NCBI GenBank assembly: GCA_002914805.1
Contig: JXTB01000018.1
Span: 429,099 to 493,098 of the forward strand
Source of the DNA: Parasponia andersonii
Lineage: Eukaryota > Streptophyta > Magnoliopsida > Rosales > Cannabaceae
Length of the DNA: 64,000 bases
Reading direction: 5' to 3'
Shown: piece by piece, positions 23,405-34,132 of the stretch
Layout of the letters: each line of letters begins with the position of its first letter
Numbering within the stretch: position 1 is the stretch's first letter
Notes under the pieces: generated by a model
Database searches by the model: none
The model's input: the letters and a program-made list of their open reading frames with translations, nothing else
What the model was told of the DNA's origin: nothing
Position numbers and translations under genes: made by a program

Positions 23405-25222
23405 TTGAGCGTGAGAAAAAGAGTAGGAGACTCACGATCGCGCTCTCTCCGAACAAAAAGTCATACAACGTCTGATGGCACCCTCAAGGATGACAACCAG
23501 GAGCACACGTCCCGACACCGAAGGAAGCTCCGAAGAAGCACGACAGATCTGGAGCAGAAGCTGGATCAGATGCTCGCCGCCCTGACGGAAGCAAACTGGA
23601 AGGTAGAAATGGCCCACGAGGCCGTCCTGGGTTAGACGAAGTCACAGAGGTACGCAGAGATAACTCCCGCCTCGAAGGGCTGCTGGCGAGCGAAGACAGG
23701 ACCCAGCGGAGAGAAGACTTTGACGAAGAGGTCCAACAAGAATTCGGAAGTCAACCGCGAGGAGAAGTCCCTGCCCCATCCGGATCACGGATGCAGGGGG
23801 CGCGGTAAAGCCAGTCGAGATCCCTCCAAACCAGGGGGGCGATGGGCAGAAGACACCATGGAAGCCCAGGAGGTATGCCTCCCGACTGGAAACAAGAGAT
23901 GATGGCGGAGTTGGGTAAGAGACTCAGGGCCCATCACAACCAGACCCCCGACGATCTGGCAGAGCAAACTGTGTGAGGAATCAACCGGATGGCCTTCGCC
24001 GACTGGATCCAGATGGAGCCCAGGCCGAGGGACTTCACGACCCCGACCTTCCAGGTAGTTCAAGGGGAAAACTGACCCCCTCGATCACATATACCACTTT
24101 CAACAGAAGATGGCCTTGGAAACTAGGGACGAGGCTGTGACCTGTAAAGTTTTCTCTACGACCCTGGCGGGACCAGCCCTACTATGGTTTAGACAGCTCC
24201 AGGAGAAATCTATAAACGGGTTCGAAGATTTCTGAAAACTTTTCCTAAAGTAGTACGCATGTGTCCGGAGACAGCAAAAAACCATGCGAGATCTAGACCG
24301 GTTAGAGCAGGCCACAGATGAGTCCCCGCAAGAGTATCTCTCGCGTTTCCTCGAGGTAATATCCTTGATCCATAACGCCGACTCGGTCCAAGCCTCTGGC
24401 ACATTTGTCAGGAGCCTACAGCCAGGATCAATGCTATTGGACCACCTCCTTTTGAATCTTCCGTACGATATGGCGGACGTCCAGGCGAAGTCAAATAGGG
24501 TATTCAAGGTGCTAGAAAGCCACCAGAAGGCACCCAAGACCTCCGCCGCGATAACAATGACGCCGGTACAAACCCTGTCCCCGCAAGGGTTGAAAAGGCC
24601 TTCACCGGGCCAAGGGCCGGCTTCGAAGCAGGAAGCCCCCATCTGAGACAGTCAGGAAGGTGGCAAGAGGAGGAAGATATCCCGTGATCCTCTGCCGAAG
24701 TATGAGCTCAACATGTCGATCGAGGTGATCTACCTCCAAAACAAGGCACGAGCATTTTCAAAGACCCACCCAAATCTGGCGTCCCTGAGCATATGAAGAA
24801 CAGGAACAGGTATTGCCAATTTCACAAGGACTTCGGGCACGATACCATCCACTGCCGCATCCTTTACGCACAAGTTATGATGGCGATCCACACCGGCAGG
24901 TTGAAACAGTATGTGAAAACCGGCGGAACCCAGCCGCTGGAAGACGTCACTAGGCCTGAAAAAGGGAAGCAGACCCAAGCCTCTGGGTCAGGAGAGCAGA
25001 CCCTGAGGATAGTGCCGACCATCGTGGGTAGGCCAGAGCCGACCCAGGATCGAGAGGAGAAGGAAAAATGCCTCAAAAGAGCTGAGGGAAGGGTGAAGCG
25101 CCTGAGGCAGATGAGCCATTCCGTCAACCATTTGATGTCGGGAGAAAGCTGCACCTCTGCCGCCCCCATCATTTTCACCCCGCAAGATTTAACTACGGTA
25201 CGCCTGCCTCACGATGACCCCC
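23405..25222 (+). pseudogene. Tat-type gag polyprotein, broken
   Basis: The N-terminal part (23405-23635) is a basic, arginine-rich leader followed by a LEQKLDQMLAAL coiled-coil-like stretch and a stop. Across frames, ~24080-24650 encodes the retrotransposon gag core: DHIYHFQQKMALETRDEAV, then STTLAGPALLWFRQL, then ATDESPQEYLSRFLEV. It is interrupted by stops near 24233 and 24252. Then 24793-25222 encodes a zinc-binding-like CQFHKDFGHDTIHC and, at the very end, the lead-in to protease (IIFTPQDLTTVRLPHDD). There the reading frame runs into the inverted leader segment, so no protease follows. In the family Gag forms the virus-like particle that packages the RNA. This copy cannot make an intact one. 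Confidence 0.85.
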
Positions 25223-25225
25223 CAG

Positions 25226-25520
25226 TGTTATCTCTGCGTACCTCTGCGACTTCGTCCCTCAAACCGAGGATAGCCTCGTGGGCCATCTCTGCCTTCTGGT
25301 TTGCTTCCGTCAGGGCGGCGAGCATCTAATCCAGCTACTGCTCCAGATCTGGTCGTGCTTCTCAGGAGCTCCCTTCGGCGTCGGGATGTGTGCTCCTGGT
25401 TGTCATCCTCGAGGGTGCCATCAGACGTTGTATTGCTTTTTGTTCGGGGAGAACGCGATCGTGAGTCTCCTACTCTTTTTCTCATGCTCAACCTTTTCCC
25501 ACAGACGGTGCCAAACTGTT
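25226..25520 (-). repeat. Inverted copy of the Tat gag leader inserted in place of PR-RT
   Basis: The reverse complement of this ~295-bp segment matches 23375-23671: the end of the LTR, the primer binding site and the arginine-rich start of gag. The minus-strand ORF at 25228-25491 reads MSMRKRVGDSRSRSPRTKS, closely matching the plus-strand leader. It begins right after the protease lead-in (LPHDD) and ends within a few bases of RNase H coding sequence. Protease and almost all of RT are therefore absent. The two copies differ at roughly one base in ten, and this one keeps the less decayed LTR end (AACA). Confidence 0.88.
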
Positions 25521-25830
25521 CATCAAGGAAGACGGCAAACAGAAACCGGTGTTTTATATAAGTCGCATGCTCCTAGATGCCGAGACGCGATATAGTGTGG
25601 CAGAAAAGCTAGTCCTCGCTCTGGTCAACGCTAAAAAGAAACTCCGGCAGTACTTTGAGTCACACTCGGTCACCGTGTATACAGATTTCCCCATCCGTCA
25701 AATTTTGGCCAAGCCAGACCTGTCGGGACGATGACCAAATGGGCCATCGAGCTGGGAATATACGATATCGAGTATCGGCCTCGAGCGGCGAAGAAAGGAC
25801 AGGTCATGGCAGATTTTTTGGTGTAAATCG
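25521..25830 (+). pseudogene. RNase H remnant of Tat pol (RT-linked RNase H)
   Basis: The plus-strand frame gives KEDGKQKPVFYISRMLLDAE, then ALVNAKKKLRQYFESHSVTV, then TDFPIRQILAKPDLSGR. This is the RNase H-like tail that follows RT in Ty3/gypsy pol (family pattern: DGKQxPVYYxSRxLxxAE). The frame breaks at ~25732 and then continues KWAIELGIYDIEY in another frame. The upstream fingers, palm and YxDD box of RT are gone. Confidence 0.8.
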
Positions 25831-25884
25831 AATCCTTCGGCGAGCAGCACGACCCATCTTAGATGTCTCAACTTCACCCCCCTT

Positions 25885-26300
25885 CAGCCTGAATGCTCTA
25901 CACTGACGGATCCACGAATGCCTCAGGGTCAAGTATCGGGATAGTCTTGTAGACCCCAACGAGTCTCAGAGTTGAGAAAGCATTGAGGCTCAGCTTCCAG
26001 GTGACTAACAATGAGGCAGAGTACGATGCACTGCTGCAAGGCCTTGAGCTGGCACTGTACTTCGGAGTGGAGAACATCGCAGTAAAGACTGACTCGCAGT
26101 TGATCGCGGGTCAGGTCAGGGGAAACTTCGAAGTAAAAGAACCGAGGTTGCACAGGTACTTCTCCAAGGTAATGGGGGCAAAAGCTCGCTTTGGCAATTT
26201 CAATATCGAACCGATCCCCAGGGAGATGAACCAGAGGGCCGACGAGCTAGCTAAGACTGTGTCAATCAGGGGAACGACTGGAAGCATAGAAGTTCTCCTA
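25885..26300 (+). pseudogene. Second, archaeal-type RNase H (Tat hallmark)
   Basis: The DEDD-type residues can be followed: LYTDGSTNASG (~25890), NNEAEYDAL (Glu near 26013), AVKTDSQLIAGQV (Asp near 26091) and NQRADELAK (final Asp near 26240). A stop interrupts the segment at ~25949. A duplicated RNase H of this type between RT and integrase is characteristic of Tat elements and is thought to help remove RNA primers during reverse transcription. The main frame is open from 25983 to 26693 and runs into integrase. Confidence 0.85.
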
Positions 26301-28568
26301 GAAGGCGGGAGTATGGAGGACCCCCCGCAGACCCCTGCGCACCAGGTGTTTGCAACCGGAGCTGCTGACGAAGGGTGGATGAAGCCCATCACCCAGTATT
26401 TGACGTTGGGGAACCTGCCCGCAGACCCCCAAGAAGCAAGGTCAGTCAGATTGAAAGTTGCTAGATACTCAATGGTGGGTGAACAACTATACAGGAGATC
26501 GACAATGAGTCCGATGCTACGGTGTATAAGTCCCGTCGAAGCGCAAAAACTGATGGAGGAAATCCACGAGGAAGTATGTGGCAACCACTCTGGTGGACAC
26601 AGCCTCGCCCACAAGGCTCTAACGGCCGGATACTTTTGGCCATACATGATGGCAAAGGTAGCCCGATTCGTCAAAAAATGTGATAAATGCTAGAGGTTCG
26701 CCCCAATGAAACGTCAGTCCACGGAGGCACTTCATTCGGACATAACTCCTTGGCCGTTTGCCAAATGGGGTCTGGACATCGTCGGAGAGCTCTCCAGAAG
26801 TCTAGGGGGAAAGAGGTACGTCCTGCTGGCCACAGATTACTTCACCAAATAGGTAGAGGCTGAAGCCTACACGATAGTTAATAAGGCAGACACGATTAAC
26901 TTCATCTGGAAAAATATAATCTGTCGATTTGGGATCCCGAAAGAGATACATGCCGATCACGGCATGCAGTTCCAAAATGCTAAGCTCAAGGATTTGTGCG
27001 AGCTGTATGATATAAGGCTCAGTTTCTCTTCCGTGAACTACCCTCAGAGGAACGGCCAAGCAGAGGCGACGAACAAAGCCATATTCAGCAACATCAAAAA
27101 GAACTTGTAAGAGGCTAAAGGCAAGTGGTTATAAGAACTGCCGGCCATTGTGTGGGCCCATCGAACCACAGAGCGGAGGTTTACTGGAAGAATACCATTC
27201 GCCATGGTCTACAGATCAGAGGCTATGATCCCGACCGAGGTCGGCCTCCCGACCCTCCGCTCCAAAGTAGTAAAAGATGCCCCCTTAAACGAACGTCAGT
27301 TAAGCCGCAACACAGACCTCCTGGAAGAAACGAGAAACATGGCCCTGGTCCACCTGGCTTCATANCTCCAAGGTAATGGGGGCAAAAGCTCGCTTTGGCA
27401 ATTTCAATATCGAACCGATCCCCAGGGAGATGAACCAGAGGGCCGACGAGCTAGCTAAGACTGTGTCAATCAGGGGAACGACTGGAAGCATAGAAGTTCT
27501 CCTAGAAGGCGGGAGTATGGAGGACCCCCCGCAGACCCCTGCGCACCAGGTGTTTGCAACCGGAGCTGCTGACGAAGGGTGGATGAAGCCCATCACCCAG
27601 TATTTGACGTTGGGGAACCTGCCCGCAGACCCCCAAGAAGCAAGGTCAGTCAGATTGAAAGTTGCTAGATACTCAATGGTGGGTGAACAACTATACAGGA
27701 GATCGACAATGAGTCCGATGCTACGGTGTATAAGTCCCGTCGAAGCGCAAAAACTGATGGAGGAAATCCACGAGGAAGTATGTGGCAACCACTCTGGTGG
27801 ACACAGCCTCGCCCACAAGGCTCTAACGGCCGGATACTTTTGGCCATACATGATGGCAAAGGTAGCCCGATTCGTCAAAAAATGTGATAAATGCTAGAGG
27901 TTCGCCCCAATGAAACGTCAGTCCACGGAGGCACTTCATTCGGACATAACTCCTTGGCCGTTTGCCAAATGGGGTCTGGACATCATCGGAGAGCTCTCCA
28001 GAAGTCTAGGGGGAAAGAGGTACATCCTGCTGGCCACAGATTACTTCACCAAATAGGTAGAGGCTGAAGCCTACACGATAGTTAATAAGGCAGACACGAT
28101 TAACTTCATCTGGAAAAATATAATCTGTCGATTTGGGATCCCGAAAGAGATACATGCCGATCACGGCATGCAGTTCCAAAATGCTAAGCTCAAGGATTTG
28201 TGCGAGCTGTATGATATAAGGCTCAGTTTCTCTTCCGTGAACTACCCTCAGAGGAACGGCCAAGCAGAGGCGACGAACAAAGCCATATTCAGCAACATCA
28301 AAAAGAACTTGTAAGAGGCTAAAGGCAAGTGGTTATAAGAACTGCCGGCCATTGTGTGGGCCCATCGAACCACAGAGCGGAGGTTTACTGGAAGAATACC
28401 ATTCGCCATGGTCTACAGATCAGAGGCTATGATCCCGACCGAGGTCGGCCTCCCGACCCTCCGCTCCAAAGTAGTAAAAGATGCCCCCTTAAACGAACGT
28501 CAGTTAAGCCGCAACACAGACCTCCTGGAAGAAACGAGAAACATGGCCCTGGTCCACCTGGCTTCATA
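26162..28568 (+). repeat. Direct 1203-bp duplication meeting at a single N
   Basis: 26162-27364 and 27366-28568 match at a constant offset of 1204. Reading both, I found two differences, G26781 to A27985 and G26820 to A28024, both CG to CA. All premature stops are shared. The join is CTTCATA-N-CTCCAAGG. The duplication starts inside aRNase H and ends inside integrase. It looks like two contigs whose overlap was not merged. A true tandem duplication is less likely. Confidence 0.93.
26420..27364 (+). pseudogene. Tat integrase, first copy
   Basis: It encodes the HHCC zinc-binding domain (HEEVCGNHSGGHSLAHK, then FVKKCDKC) followed by a stop where the family has Gln. The catalytic core follows: WGLDIVGEL with the first Asp, EIHADHGMQFQNAK with the second Asp, and GQAEATNKAIF with the Glu. 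In-frame stops follow DYFTK (~26850), NIKKNL and KGKWL. It ends at the isolated N (27365) just before the integrase C-terminus. Not functional. Confidence 0.85.
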
Positions 28569-28806
28569 CCACCAGCAGGCTAGGTCCTACTACGCAAAAA
28601 AGGTTAGTGCCCGACGATTTAATGCCAGAGATTGGGTCCTGAAAGTTAGAACAGGGAATTCCTCGAAACTGGACTCCAATTGGATCGGGCCCTATGAGGT
28701 GGTCAAAGTGCTCGACAATGGTGCGTATATCCTAAAGAAACTCAAGACCGAGAAAAATTTTCCGAACACGTGGAACGCTCAGCACTTGAAAAAGTATCAC
28801 ATGTAA
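27366..28806 (+). pseudogene. Tat integrase, second copy with C-terminus
   Basis: It repeats the aRNase H tail and the integrase core of the first copy, including the same in-frame stops. It then continues past the duplicated block into the integrase C-terminal part: YAKKVSARRFNARDWVLKV, then the GPY-type motif SNWIGPYEVVKVL, then AYILKKL and WNAQHLKKYHM, with TAA at 28804-28806. The last 150 codons (28354-28806) are open. No chromodomain follows, as expected for Tat rather than chromovirus elements. Confidence 0.85.
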
Positions 28807-28824
28807 GGCACATACATATGATGT

Positions 28825-29140
28825 AAGACCATGTGAATGCCTATGTTGTTGAAAAGCTTAAATCCAAAATAGGTCAAGTTCCCTTTTTGCCGCATGGATT
28901 TATCTTTTGGGTTGCTATAGAAAAGGGGTCTACCCACCGTGGCAGACCCCACACACTATTCACGCATGAAACCCATGTGAATGCTTATATTATTAAAAAG
29001 CTTAATTCTGAAACAGGTCAGGTCTTCTGCCACATGGAAAAGGGTCTACCCACAGTGGCAGACCCCATTTTTTATTTGCACAGGCAAGAAATCATACCGG
29101 GCTGCTACAGAAAAGGGGTCCGCCCACAGTGGCAGACCCC
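28825..29140 (+). repeat. Hairpin-bearing repeats in the Tat 3' region
   Basis: CATGTGAATGCYTATRTTRTT is present at ~28830 and ~28975. A motif GGGGTCTACCCACMGTGG plus CAGACCCC occurs at ~28925, ~29043 and ~29115. The outer arms GGGGTCT and AGACCCC are complementary, so each copy could form a short hairpin. There is no ORF of note; the frames here are by-products. Confidence 0.7.
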
Positions 29141-29144
29141 ACGC

Positions 29145-29900
29145 CTCAGTTACAGACCTCAAAAACGATCGTACTATGGGGATCACGTCGCTTGTCGATG
29201 ACCCGAGAAAACGTAAGAAGAGGAAATAGCTGCACAACCAAAAAGTTGCCAGCAGACCTCGAAAACGATCGTACTATAGGGATCACATCGACTGTCGACG
29301 ACCCGAGAAAACGTACGAAGAGGAAAGAGCTGTGCAACCAAAAACTTGCGAAAAGACCTCGAAAACGATCGTACTATGGGGATCACGTCGCCTGTCGACG
29401 ACCCGAGAAAACGTACGAAGAGGAAAGAGCTACGCAACCAAAAACTTGCAGCAGACCTCGAAAACGATTGTACTATGGGGATCACGTCACCTGTCGACGA
29501 CCCGAGAAAATGTACGAAGAGGAAAGAGCTGCGCAACCAAAAACTTGCGAGTAGACCTCGAAAACGATCGTACTATGGGGATCACGTCGCCTGTCGATGA
29601 CTCGAGAAAATGTACAAAGAGGAAAGAGCTGCGCAACCAAAAACTTACCAGTAGACCTCGAAAACAATCGTACTATGGGGATCACGTCACTTGTCGATGA
29701 TCCGAGAAAACGTACGAAGAGGGAGGAGCTGTGAAACCAAAACTTGCCAGCAGACCTCAAACACGATCATACTTTGGGGATCATGTCACTTGTCGACGAC
29801 CCGAGAAAATGTAAGAAGAGGGAGGAGATGCGCAACTAAAACTTGCCAGTAGACCTTGAAAACGATTGTACTCTGGGAATCAAATCGTGCAATAAAACGC
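29145..29900 (+). repeat. ~100-bp tandem array, 8 units, inside the Tat element
   Basis: The block GATCACGTCGCCTGTCGACG recurs at 29181, 29281, 29381, 29480, 29580, 29680, 29779 and (decayed) 29878, a period of 99-100 bp. Each unit also carries GAGAAAACGTACGAAGAGG, a run ending CAACCAAAAACTTGC, and AGACCTCGAAAACGATCG. ORFs on both strands (29129-29760) exist only because the period is nearly a multiple of three. It lies between pol and the antisense ORF, where Tat elements are known to carry variable tandem repeats. Confidence 0.93.
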
Positions 29901-29970
29901 TTGTCGGTAAGCCGAGAAAACGTACGAGGAGAAAAGGGGTATGCAACTCAAAAGCTTGCCAGCAGACCCC

Positions 29971-30190
29971 CTAAGGAACATTTTAGCAACACGAAGAGCT
30001 AAAGGAAAGCAGGGTCGGGATCCACCCGTTGGAAGTGGACCCTCCCTAAGAAATATTTTAGCTATACGAATGGCTAAAGGAAAGCAGGGTCGGGATCCAC
30101 CCGTTGGAAGTGGACCCTCCCTAAGGAGCGTTTTGGCTATACGAAGAGATAAAGGAAAGCAGGCTCTGCTCGGGGGATGGTTTATTTGCA
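29971..30190 (+). repeat. 75-bp tandem repeat, 3 units, inside the Tat element
   Basis: Units start CTAAGRAAYRTTTTAGC at 29971, 30046 and 30121. They share AAAGGAAAGCAGGGTCGGGA and CACCCGTTGGAAGTGGACC. The third unit degenerates after AAAGCAGG. The spacing is exactly 75 bp twice. The ORFs in both directions are periodicity artefacts. Confidence 0.9.
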
Positions 30191-30976
30191 CTTGGGCAGG
30201 TTGTGAACGAATTTGGAGTCTACTCGTTAGAAGTAGTCCAGTACCAAACTAAACGTGAAGATAGAAATTAAGATTAAAGTTTGTTTATTATGTCCTAAAA
30301 ATAAAAAGTGCACGATCAACAATGGTGCGCGCCCATAAGCCCTATTTACGGGAGGCAGGTCGCGAACGGACTCGTAGGGAGACATCGGAGTGGTAGTGCC
30401 CTGTTTGTTCCCAGTAAGAGCTAAGCCCAGGCCTTCTCCTTTGCAATGATGGGTCCAAACAATGGTCGACCAATCCCTGGAGCTGGTCCCGAGCGCGGTC
30501 TCATTTGGGGTCAGAGAAGTCCAGCCATACGCGCGGGTGGAACTCTACCAAAACAAGCCATAACAGAAGTTATACCTCCGTAAAACCGGATGAGTCAAAG
30601 CTCGCATCCCTATCTCCGGAACTAATCTTAATAGTCATAGCTCGAGAAAGACTCACCAATAGTCCGAAATCGTGCCCATCTGAGTCATCCATAATTATTT
30701 ATACAGACGGCTACAACAAGGTCTAACTCTACCCCGGACACGGTCAACAAAGAAAAAAAAAATAGACTAAAGAGAATTGCACTGTTTTTATTATTTATAC
30801 GGAGGATTACAATGAGGGTCAGCTTTACAAATGTACAAAATTAGGGGCCCTAATTACCTCCAGCCAGTCCCAGCACTTGGACCAGCCCCGGTGGTGGGTG
30901 ACGTACCAGGGTCGGATTCATCACTGGATACAATGACCGTGCCAGACCCTTCACCAGTTGAGACCCCGAGACTAGG
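30191..30976. other. Non-coding spacer of the Tat element
   Basis: GC-rich sequence between the tandem repeats and the antisense ORF. Nothing recognisable apart from a short poly-A (30753-30762). Confidence 0.5.
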
Positions 30977-33792
30977 CTAACCGCCAGGGGCTTCCAAAGT
31001 TCGGTCTGGCGGACCGAAAATAGGGATAAGCACTTTGGCACCATAGGCGGACGTAGAGGGCCTGTCCTTTTCCGCAGTAAGCATCTTCAACACGTCAGCC
31101 GGGTACGTGATGCTGATCACATCCCCAAGCTGCTGCATGTAGTGCTTGATAGAATAATGGTCTCTCTCGACGCCTTTCTGCTCGTCAAACTGGTCTGGCG
31201 TTATCACTTCAGCATGGCATTCGAACTCTCTATTCTCCCAGCCAGACCTGTAACTTTCTGTAGAAAGGACGTCCACCTGCCTCTGGTACCTCGTTTTCAG
31301 TTTCTCCGCGTCTGCCAGCCTATCCTTCAGTGCTGCCAACCTGAGCTCCGCTTGCCGCTGCGATAAGTCGACCAAAAAAGTGTTAATGCCAGCAAGGTCC
31401 TCGTTGTGTTTCGAGACATCTCCATATGAGCACCCATCAGATTTTTGTGATCCAAGAAGAGATATCGATTTACCTCGTTGGACCGGTCAAGTCTGCGTTG
31501 TGGAGAGTGGGCCTCTAGCTTGGCTGTCGCCTCGACTTTCCTCGCTTCCTTGGCGTCTTCAACAGCCCTGTCACGAGCGATGAAAGCCAGTCCCATCTCT
31601 CCCCCTGCGCTCTGCAACTCTTGCTCCTTGACCCTTAGCTCGTTCTGAGCCAGTCTGGTGGCCTCGGATTGGGCAAGTTTGTCAGCCTCTACCTCAGCCA
31701 GTCTCGCAGCCAGCTCCTCGCGTCTAGTCCTCTCGACGCTCAGAGCGTGAGCCACCGTGCTGCTGACCCTCGCCTCCTCGAGGCTCCGATATAAATCGAA
31801 GTCAGGCCTCAATTCGGCGAAGGCAGCCTCACTGCGCTCAGCCAGTGCAGAGCGGGAACTCAGCTTCTCGGTCAGACCCCTGACGCGAAAGGAATAGAAA
31901 GGCCGGATGGCAGCCAGCTGCAAGTTAAACAAAAAAGGGGGGGTCAGTGTTTAGCAAAGATATTGAAAAACATAGAAGCAACCGAGTGGACCAAACTTGC
32001 GCGAAGGTACGGCTCGTGACAAGCTCGACGTTCTCCAAAGAGAGTGCCTCCAGCTCCGGCTCTGCAACTGGACCCTCTCTTTGGGCGTCGCCCGCACCTG
32101 GGGAACACGGCCCCGCCTCGCTAGCCGTGAGGACACCCTCTCCACCATCGAGCATGCCCCTGAAGCAGTGGCAGCAGGGGTGGAGGAAAGCTCGGCGCTA
32201 CCGAGAGTGCCGTCGGCCACGATGGGAGGTGGTGCGTCTCCTCTTGGCGGGCCGGTGCGCACTAACCTTCTTCTCATTAGAAGGGTCAGCATGGCCCCGT
32301 CGTCAACACTGTCAGACGAGGAGGTAACCCTGCCCCTCTTCTCCGCCCAACCCTCTTCTTCGTTAGATGAGCCGACCTCGTGTCGCCGCTTTATTGGGAC
32401 CGGGGGAGGGGAAGATAGCTGGGACTTCAACCTCGGAGCCCCCCTACTTAGCTCGGCGATCTCCCCACCGAGGTAAATAGCACCTGATTTCGAACCGGAG
32501 TCAGGGGTGGACGAGGTTGGTGCAGCAGACTCCCCAGCCAGACTCAGCGGCATCTCCTCACCTCCATCTGCGTCAGAGCGAGGGACCGTAGGCACTTCAT
32601 CTCCTGAGAGCACCACGAGATGCCGGCCAGCGGGTGCCTTGGGGTGAGCCTTATGACCCGCGGCTCCCCCCTTGACGGGGGAAGGGTCAGCCGATGGGCC
32701 CGTCTCAGAACCTACAATGAAAAAGCAACATGTTTAGGTCACGGCCATAATCTGACCCACGAAGCTCAAGGATGCGAAGATGAACCCACCCCTAGCCCTC
32801 TTGGGGGCGGCGGCTTCCTCCCTGCGGAGCCTGACGCACTCCTTGGCCACCAACCTCACAGCTTCCTCGAGCTTGTGGCTAGACGGCGCCACCAGATCAT
32901 TGGAGCCCACCAATTGGCTCGAAGCCGTGACCTGCCGACCCACTATGGCGATTCAATCATGTTCATCCCGGCGGAATCGGTTCAGGGCAGAGGTGTCAAG
33001 TCAGCTCTGCAGATGCTTCGTGATGACCCAGGTGTCCAGGGGAAAAGGAAGGTATGAAACCATCCTGGGCATCATATTCATCACCAGGGGGTTGAGAGTG
33101 GCCTGGATGTGCCGGCAGTCCCCAGGAGATCTGAAGATAACAATCCCCTCCAGGCCTTTGAGCCGCCCCGCTGGCAAACGAGGCTCGAACCTACTCTCTT
33201 CTGCCGAGGCTGCACAAGACAAAATAATGTGAGTAATAACAAACGAGGAGAACACAGACCCAAAAATCACCACCAAGCAATTGCTCTGCAGGAAAGCTGA
33301 GGGAACTTGGAAATACTCCCCATTCACCCAAGGGGAGCACCACGCCCCTCTAACATAGTATAGCCTAGCGTGGGAGTCCCATTGCTTGTTTGACCTCAGC
33401 AAGTCCCAGAAGATATGACGTCCCGGTAGTGGTTGGAGGTAAAAGGTAGGGTAGGAACCTTTCTTGAGAGTGAGGGTGAGTTTATAAGCATAAAAGACCA
33501 CCTCTAGGTCGATATGCAGGTTGTAGAGAACTGACAGGGTGGAAAGCCCCATCAGAATCATGACCCCGTTTGCATTTAACTGTATCGGAGGAGGTAGAGG
33601 AAATTGTAGCCATTCCAAGTGTTTTCTGCCCAAGATAATAGAGCCTTCAGGGGCAGAAGGGCGAAGATATCAATCCCCAGGGCCCTCGACCCTTTGTAGT
33701 GTCACTCCACCAGGGAGGTAGAGTTGTCTCCTTAGTGAATCCAACTCTAAATCCGCGATGGGGCGCAATTCCTGATCTTGATTTGAAGCCAT
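30977..33792 (-). pseudogene. Antisense extra ORF (aORF) of the Tat element
   Basis: On the minus strand, ATG at 33792 opens MASNQDQELRPIADLELDSL, which hits a stop at ~33675. The frame resumes as GSIILGRKHLEWLQF, LNANGVMILMGLSTL and PTFYLQPLPGRHIFWDLLRS. This resembles the 'putative gypsy-type transposon' domain (Pfam Transposase_28) found in plant Tat elements. Intron-like borders occur: GTGGTGATTTTTGG near 33278 to TTGTCTTGTGCAG near 33212, after which ASAEESRFEPR continues. Downstream pieces are a Ser/Pro/Glu-rich segment (32616-31951), a long Ala/Glu/Arg-rich coiled coil (31932-31330, with RREELAARLAEVEAD) and a C-terminal part (31375-30977). The protein's function is unknown. The domain name rests on memory. 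Confidence 0.7.
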
Positions 33793-34115
33793 TGTTTTGA
33801 ATACGAGTGAAAGAGTAAAAGTCTCTAGAAGGGAGGAAATCGGAAACCCTAGAATTTTATGAGGCTAGAATGATTGAAGAATTTAGTAAAGTGGCAAATG
33901 AGCGTAATTGCGGCTTTTATAAAGAGGGAGCTAAAGAGTTTTTCTGGAAAAGGGGAGAGCTAAGGAGACCGAACAGTCGGAACTTCGAAATTCAAACAGA
34001 TTTCTTAACATGGGATGGCATGCCTCCACGTCGGTAGGGAGGACCCACGTGCATCCCCCAGATTGGAGGTACGGATAAATGATTTCCCCACTTGACGGAT
34101 ACGAATCCATCAAGT

Positions 34116-34132
34116 AGGGAAATGGGGGCAGT
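34116..34132 (+). promoter_or_regulatory. Polypurine tract of the Tat-type element
   Basis: AGGGAAATGGGGGCAGT directly precedes TGTGGGA, the start of the 3' LTR. This matches the AATGGGGGCAGY-TGT boundary typical of plant Ty3/gypsy elements and primes plus-strand synthesis. Confidence 0.85.

Noticed and set aside
24100..24642. 180-codon minus-strand ORF in the gag region
   Set aside because: The plus strand encodes the gag core across the same stretch. The minus reading has no known motif.
26111..28263. Long minus-strand ORFs (up to 187 codons) opposite Tat RNase H and integrase
   Set aside because: They mirror GC-rich coding sequence of the plus strand, and the plus-strand translations carry the recognisable motifs. 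The pairs are duplicated only because the block is.
29145..29900. Regularly spaced repeats that could be mistaken for a CRISPR array
   Set aside because: Whole ~100-bp units are repeated without unique spacers, inside a plant retrotransposon.
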